34,675 bases of DNA. It comes from a virus. The notes under the pieces are model-generated. The model saw only the letters and a program-made list of their open reading frames with translations. It searched no databases and had not been told where the DNA came from. The stretch spans positions 1-34,675 of IMG/VR virus record IMGVR_UViG_3300020171_000085. One strand, 5' to 3'. Each line of letters begins with the position of its first letter. The stretch's first letter is position 1. Shown piece by piece: positions 32,077 to 34,675 of the stretch. The translations under genes were made by a program, and so were the position numbers.

Positions 32077-32363
32077 AGCTTGGATATGATTTTATTGTAT
32101 TGTTTGAGTATTGAGTAAAAGGAAGTGTGTTTAATTGTTCTTTCTCTTTTACATGTATATACGCCAGTTTTTATGAAGTATGTTATGGTGTATAATAATA
32201 TTCCACATTTAGGTTTCATTATTTCAGCATGTTCTTTTTTTGATGTAAAAGAACTTGTGTATAATAGGGCATCAAGTCTTATTGAACCTTTTTTATTACA
32301 CTCAGAGAATAGTGTGACCATTCTCTCTGTGCTATTTAAAGTGTTAGTTGTAATTTGATTCAT
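32073..32363 (-). CDS. Small protein of unknown function
   Basis: 96 residues, Thr/Lys-rich, moderately basic, with three Cys without a clear metal pattern. Start 3 bases after the zinc-binding gene stop and a 4-base overlap downstream, so it is operon-encoded. Not recognised. Confidence 0.45.
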   Translation of the reverse strand: MNQITTNTLNSTERMVTLFSECNKKGSIRLDALLYTSSFTSKKEHAEIMKPKCGILLYTITYFIKTGVYTCKRERTIKHTSFYSILKQYNKIISKL

Positions 32364-32366
32364 TTG

Positions 32367-32711
32367 CTAGTTATTTAAATATTGTGGATATGTTAACCTT
32401 AAGTGTTTAGCTCTTGTTTTATAAGCATTGAATAGTTTAAGAGGTGTGTTTGCTGATTGTATCCTATCGTATGATAGTTCGTTGGGATGTTCGCGACAAC
32501 CCATGGGGTATGGGTAAATACAGTTGTAACATTTTGTCCGGTCTGATGCTTGTGCTATGCATAATGTACAAGTATTGCCATTACCGAATCCGGTTAGTCT
32601 GGTTGCTGCATTATATCCAGGTAACCATTTATCCTTTATCTCCTGTAAGGTAATTGTTTCATATCTTTTAACAAGAGCTTTGAATTCTTTGATATTGATT
32701 GGTTTGTTCAT
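32367..32711 (-). CDS. Zinc-binding small protein
   Basis: 114 residues. Central cluster CTLC, then CYNC and a later GC (five Cys over ~28 residues, plus His) suggests a zinc site. It is flanked by helical ends. Similar single-domain Cys-rich proteins are frequent in phage early regions, but I know no function for this one. Confidence 0.5.
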   Translation of the reverse strand: MNKPINIKEFKALVKRYETITLQEIKDKWLPGYNAATRLTGFGNGNTCTLCIAQASDRTKCYNCIYPYPMGCREHPNELSYDRIQSANTPLKLFNAYKTRAKHLRLTYPQYLNN

Positions 32712-32716
32712 TGTAG

Positions 32717-32896
32717 TTAGTATAAGGTTAATTTAAAGTATTTACGTTTAGTTCTCCCGTTATACCAGAGTATGAGTTCATCATCTATACCTGATTTGTA
32801 TATGTAATCGAGTCTTGGTCTCCATAATATTTCAATTAGGTAGGCAAGTAGTACTATTGCTAGGACTATTACTATTGTTAGGTTGATTGTTGTCAT
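32717..32896 (-). CDS. Small single-span membrane protein
   Basis: 59 residues from the ATG at 32896, chosen for its ATGA overlap with the upstream stop (an ATG at 32926 is also open). One hydrophobic span at residues 5-23, then a charged cytoplasmic or periplasmic tail with RTKRKY. Not recognised. Confidence 0.5.
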   Translation of the reverse strand: MTTINLTIVIVLAIVLLAYLIEILWRPRLDYIYKSGIDDELILWYNGRTKRKYFKLTLY

Positions 32897-33147
32897 GATA
32901 GTAATTTGATTTGTTGTTTCAACCATTTAATCCTTGGTGGTTTATTACCAATTGGCCATGAGTATATTTTACCTTTGTTTGGCCTGTGTTTAGTAATGTA
33001 ACGATCGAGTTTATCACATTCTCTGTCATTGATTAGGTTATATTTTTGCATTTCAGTTATTAAATGGCATAAGCCAGTATAATAGGTTGATTCATTGAGT
33101 GTTGCTAACGTAATAGTTAATAACACTTTGTTAGTTCTTATTGGCAT
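32893..33147 (-). CDS. Small basic protein, first gene of operon
   Basis: 84 residues, basic, beta-rich start (VLLTITLATLNESTYYTGL) and a Lys/Pro-rich end (HRPNKGKIYSWPIGNKPPRIKW). Not recognised. It opens the overlapping set running to 30830 and lies ~30 bases after a terminator-like hairpin (33179-33232). Confidence 0.45.
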   Translation of the reverse strand: MPIRTNKVLLTITLATLNESTYYTGLCHLITEMQKYNLINDRECDKLDRYITKHRPNKGKIYSWPIGNKPPRIKWLKQQIKLLS

Positions 33148-33178
33148 ATTTTTGATTGTTATTGGTTACAATGTAAAA

Positions 33179-33232
33179 GAATGAGCTGTACTATCAGTTA
33201 CCCAATCAAAGGTTTCAAGCCTTGGCTCATTC
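33179..33232 (-). terminator. Terminator-like closed hairpin
   Basis: GAATGAGC (33179-33186) and GCTCATTC (33225-33232) pair perfectly; an inner AAGG/CCTT hairpin is visible. On the minus strand it ends in TTTTACATTG. It would close the short unit coding the 55-residue protein. Confidence 0.55.
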
Positions 33233-33303
33233 AATTGTGTAGTCAGTCCTTCCGGTTACTTGCATCTGGACTACTTACTTAGTGTAAGTAATCTATGTCT
33301 TTG

Positions 33304-33471
33304 TTAGTTTTCAGGAAACCATTCATTAATGGTTGTATCATTTAAGTATTGTGAATGATTTATTGCTTCTGCATATCTGATAAATGGTTGATTATCAGAT
33401 GTTACGAATAATGAAGTACATTGTTGTCCTAAGTCTGATTGAAAGACTTTATTTATTTCATCTTGTGTCAT
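33304..33471 (-). CDS. Small protein (55 residues)
   Basis: ATG at 33471, TAA at 33304. The peptide starts MTQDEINKVFQSDL, contains FIRYAEAINHS and ends TTINEWFPEN, with sensible composition for a folded helical protein. The IRYAEA and EWFPE pattern is one I associate with small uncharacterised phage proteins. It is flanked by closed RNA domains on both sides, so it seems to be a one-gene unit. Confidence 0.55.
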   Translation of the reverse strand: MTQDEINKVFQSDLGQQCTSLFVTSDNQPFIRYAEAINHSQYLNDTTINEWFPEN

Positions 33472-33498
33472 GATAGTGTATGTATTAGTATTGATTAT

Positions 33499-33594
33499 AA
33501 TATAACCAATGGTGTAAAATCAAGTTTCAACTCATATGTGTCAATAATGTGCGACTGATGCAGTTCTTGAAGTGTTGCTTACATTGGTTATATT
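33499..33594 (-). ncRNA. Closed RNA domain
   Basis: AATATAACCAATG (33499-33511) and CATTGGTTATATT (33582-33594) are perfect 13-base complements enclosing 70 bases. It lies upstream of the 55-residue gene and downstream of the strong terminator at 33662. Its role is unknown; compare the similar closed domains elsewhere in the window. Confidence 0.55.
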
Positions 33595-33661
33595 AGTTAT
33601 GTAGCATCCAAATAGTATAAACGCTATATTGGTAGGTATGTAGCTTTATTGTATCATTAAA

Positions 33662-33681
33662 CAAAAACGGGGTTTCCCCCG
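33662..33681 (-). terminator. Strong intrinsic terminator
   Basis: Minus strand CGGGG-GAAA-CCCCG followed by TTTTTGTTT: five G-C pairs capped by a GNRA tetraloop and a U-run. It lies just after the 73-residue gene and would stop its transcript efficiently. Confidence 0.88.
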
Positions 33682-33687
33682 CCTGTG

Positions 33688-33909
33688 CTAGATTGTCATC
33701 ATTTCCCCTACCTTCACCTTGTTCCAACAGGTTTTTGTGGCACACTCACCTATGTAACTTTTCTTCCTGAAGTCCCAGCCACCTGTCACCGGATCTGGAT
33801 CAACCTTAGAGAATACCATGTGTCGAACGATACCATCCGCACACTCCTTTGAGGACTTGCCTGTGATAGTCACAGTCTTTGCAGTTGCCTGTTTTTTTAC
33901 GTTTGCCAT
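33688..33909 (-). CDS. Isolated 73-residue protein, more GC-rich than surroundings
   Basis: 73 residues, starting MANVKKQATAKTVTITG; contains three Cys (KECAD, GECATKTCWNK) and a DPDPVTGGWDF turn. Probably a small beta-rich domain. The gene is visibly more GC-rich (about half GC by eye) than the rest of the window. It is not part of an overlapping operon and has its own strong terminator, which looks like a moron or a strongly expressed early gene. It is the first leftward gene next to the divergent promoter region. A GC-rich hairpin (CCGGC-TAT-GCCGG, near 33950) precedes its start. Function unknown; a host-takeover role would be a guess. Confidence 0.6.
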   Translation of the reverse strand: MANVKKQATAKTVTITGKSSKECADGIVRHMVFSKVDPDPVTGGWDFRKKSYIGECATKTCWNKVKVGEMMTI

Positions 33910-34133
33910 TTGCTAGAATTATTCGTTTACGGCATGGGCTATACCCTTCCCGGCTATGCCGGTAGGGGGTGGTTTGACTGGGGTGGTATACGCATTCTAA
34001 CATATAATATGCCAAAAAAAATATAAAATTTATTTTTTCAGTAATGTGTATTGGAGACCAAATAATAGGTAAAATGTAACTTTTTACGTTTTTATACGTA
34101 TAATAGGTACAACTAATTGATAAATCAATAAGT
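33910..34133. promoter_or_regulatory. Divergent intergenic control region
   Basis: Gap between the leftward 73-residue gene and the rightward genes. It contains TATAAT at 34099-34104 on the plus strand, 30 bases before the 97-residue gene start, with no convincing -35. It also has a GC-rich hairpin CCGGC/GCCGG near 33950 on the leftward side and an AT-rich tract at ~34010-34040. It should hold promoters for both directions, but only the TATAAT is a recognisable element. Confidence 0.5.
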
Positions 34134-34427
34134 ATGAAAAGACATATAGAAAATACAGTTATATTTGGTAAGGAAAATACCTGGCGTGTAATGTTGGAAG
34201 TAGAATGTGGTAAAAGGGGTGATAAGTTATCTGAATTACAGATGACATTAACTGAAGAAGAATTAGATGTAGAGTTTGATATATCATTTGGATTAAAGGA
34301 AGGTAAGCCATTCACAGCATGGAGTAAAGACTGGGTTTATTTCCCAGTACAGTATGATGGTTCAGAATGGGTAACATCAGTACCTAGGAACCCATGTGAA
34401 TATAAAACTGAACACGTGGGGGCTTAG
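34134..34427 (+). CDS. Unknown 97-residue protein, first rightward gene
   Basis: 97 residues, alpha/beta, acidic (MTLTEEELDVEFDISFG); aromatic-rich C-terminal half (FTAWSKDWVYFPVQY). Not recognised. First gene of the rightward transcript, 30 bases after the TATAAT at 34099. Confidence 0.6.
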   Translation: MKRHIENTVIFGKENTWRVMLEVECGKRGDKLSELQMTLTEEELDVEFDISFGLKEGKPFTAWSKDWVYFPVQYDGSEWVTSVPRNPCEYKTEHVGA

Positions 34428-34459
34428 GGTACAACAATAATAGATTCTAGTAAATAAGT

Positions 34460-34675
34460 ATGGGAAAGAGAAGATATGATAGTTGGGTAAATGGTCAAGT
34501 ATTCAAGATAATTAATGATAAATACACAGACCATATTGGTTTGTGGCAACTTAATAAATTAAGGACAATGAAAACAATAAATGAAATTAATACAGACCTT
34601 ACAGAAGGTAAATTACTAATAGCAGCCCTTTCAATATTATCAACTACACCAGAATTTAGTGGTAAAACACACGAT
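34460..34675 (+). CDS. Unknown protein, N-terminal part (cut by window edge)
   Basis: ATG at 34460; 72 residues visible before the window end. Basic start MGKRRYDSWVNGQVFK, then a helical KLRTMKTINEINTDL stretch ending in LLIAALSILSTTPEF. Not recognised; it follows the 97-residue gene by 32 bases. Confidence 0.5.
   Translation, partial: MGKRRYDSWVNGQVFKIINDKYTDHIGLWQLNKLRTMKTINEINTDLTEGKLLIAALSILSTTPEFSGKTHD

Noticed and set aside
33806-34315. 169-residue minus-strand open frame across the divergent region
   Set aside because: It overlaps the 73-residue gene out of frame and the rightward 97-residue gene on the opposite strand. Its composition is a mirror of those genes, and it crosses the promoter region.
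1-34675. Alternative genetic code or stop-codon reassignment
   Set aside because: TAA, TAG and TGA all end well-formed genes with tight overlaps; no gene continues through an in-frame stop.
1-34675. CRISPR array, insertion sequence or integrase/attachment site
   Set aside because: No regularly spaced direct repeats, transposase-like or integrase-like proteins were seen. Inverted repeats all fit RNA hairpins between genes.

Overview
This window looks like part of a double-stranded DNA phage genome, with a Bacteroidota host the most likely. The host call is inference. It rests on the AT-rich sequence, starts that mostly lack a Shine-Dalgarno motif (clear exceptions at 884 and 10289), tightly packed small genes, and a lysis/replication gene set typical of tailed phages. 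No virion structural genes, integrase or attachment site were found. Nearly everything is read leftward (minus strand); only the last ~540 bases, from 34134, are read rightward.

Layout. 1-6841 is a replication block, read from 6841 down to 1: family B DNA polymerase, a zinc-ribbon protein, a HAD-type hydrolase, DnaB-like helicase, Sak4-like annealing ATPase, ssDNA-binding protein and the start of a primase. 7054-11330 carries a large basic protein, a metallophosphoesterase and several phage-type hypotheticals. 11558-13540 is a cobalamin-dependent class II ribonucleotide reductase, preceded by a coiled-coil protein and an exported lytic-transglycosylase-like protein (14148-14555). 14774-17123 holds membrane and unknown proteins. 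18809-21498 is a four-gene operon ending in an unexpected acyl-CoA-synthetase-like (ANL superfamily) enzyme. 21638-24595 encodes a 985-residue helical protein of unknown role. From 24654 to 33909 there are mostly small early-type genes in overlapping (ATGA) operons: zinc-binding, membrane and lipoprotein genes, plus a pair of unequal paralogues (28643-29470 and 31463-31840).

The most unusual aspect is the RNA content between genes. Six tRNA or tRNA-like genes are present, several of them abnormal (short or ambiguous anticodon arms, a ~37-base insertion in a tRNA-Tyr). Two long gene-free stretches (17124-18808 and 29471-30829) are dense with hairpins and contain tRNAs, a context reported for the ornate large phage RNAs GOLLD and ROOL. 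Many other gaps hold 60-190-base segments closed by perfect or near-perfect 8-16 bp helices, some with several inner hairpins and some ending in a U-run. tRNAs and these closed domains sit immediately downstream of genes, which suggests they punctuate long transcripts (inference).

The candidate systems worth following are: the structured RNA elements; the phage-borne acyl-CoA-synthetase-like enzyme and its three unknown partner genes; and the isolated, more GC-rich 73-residue gene with its own strong terminator next to the divergent promoter region.
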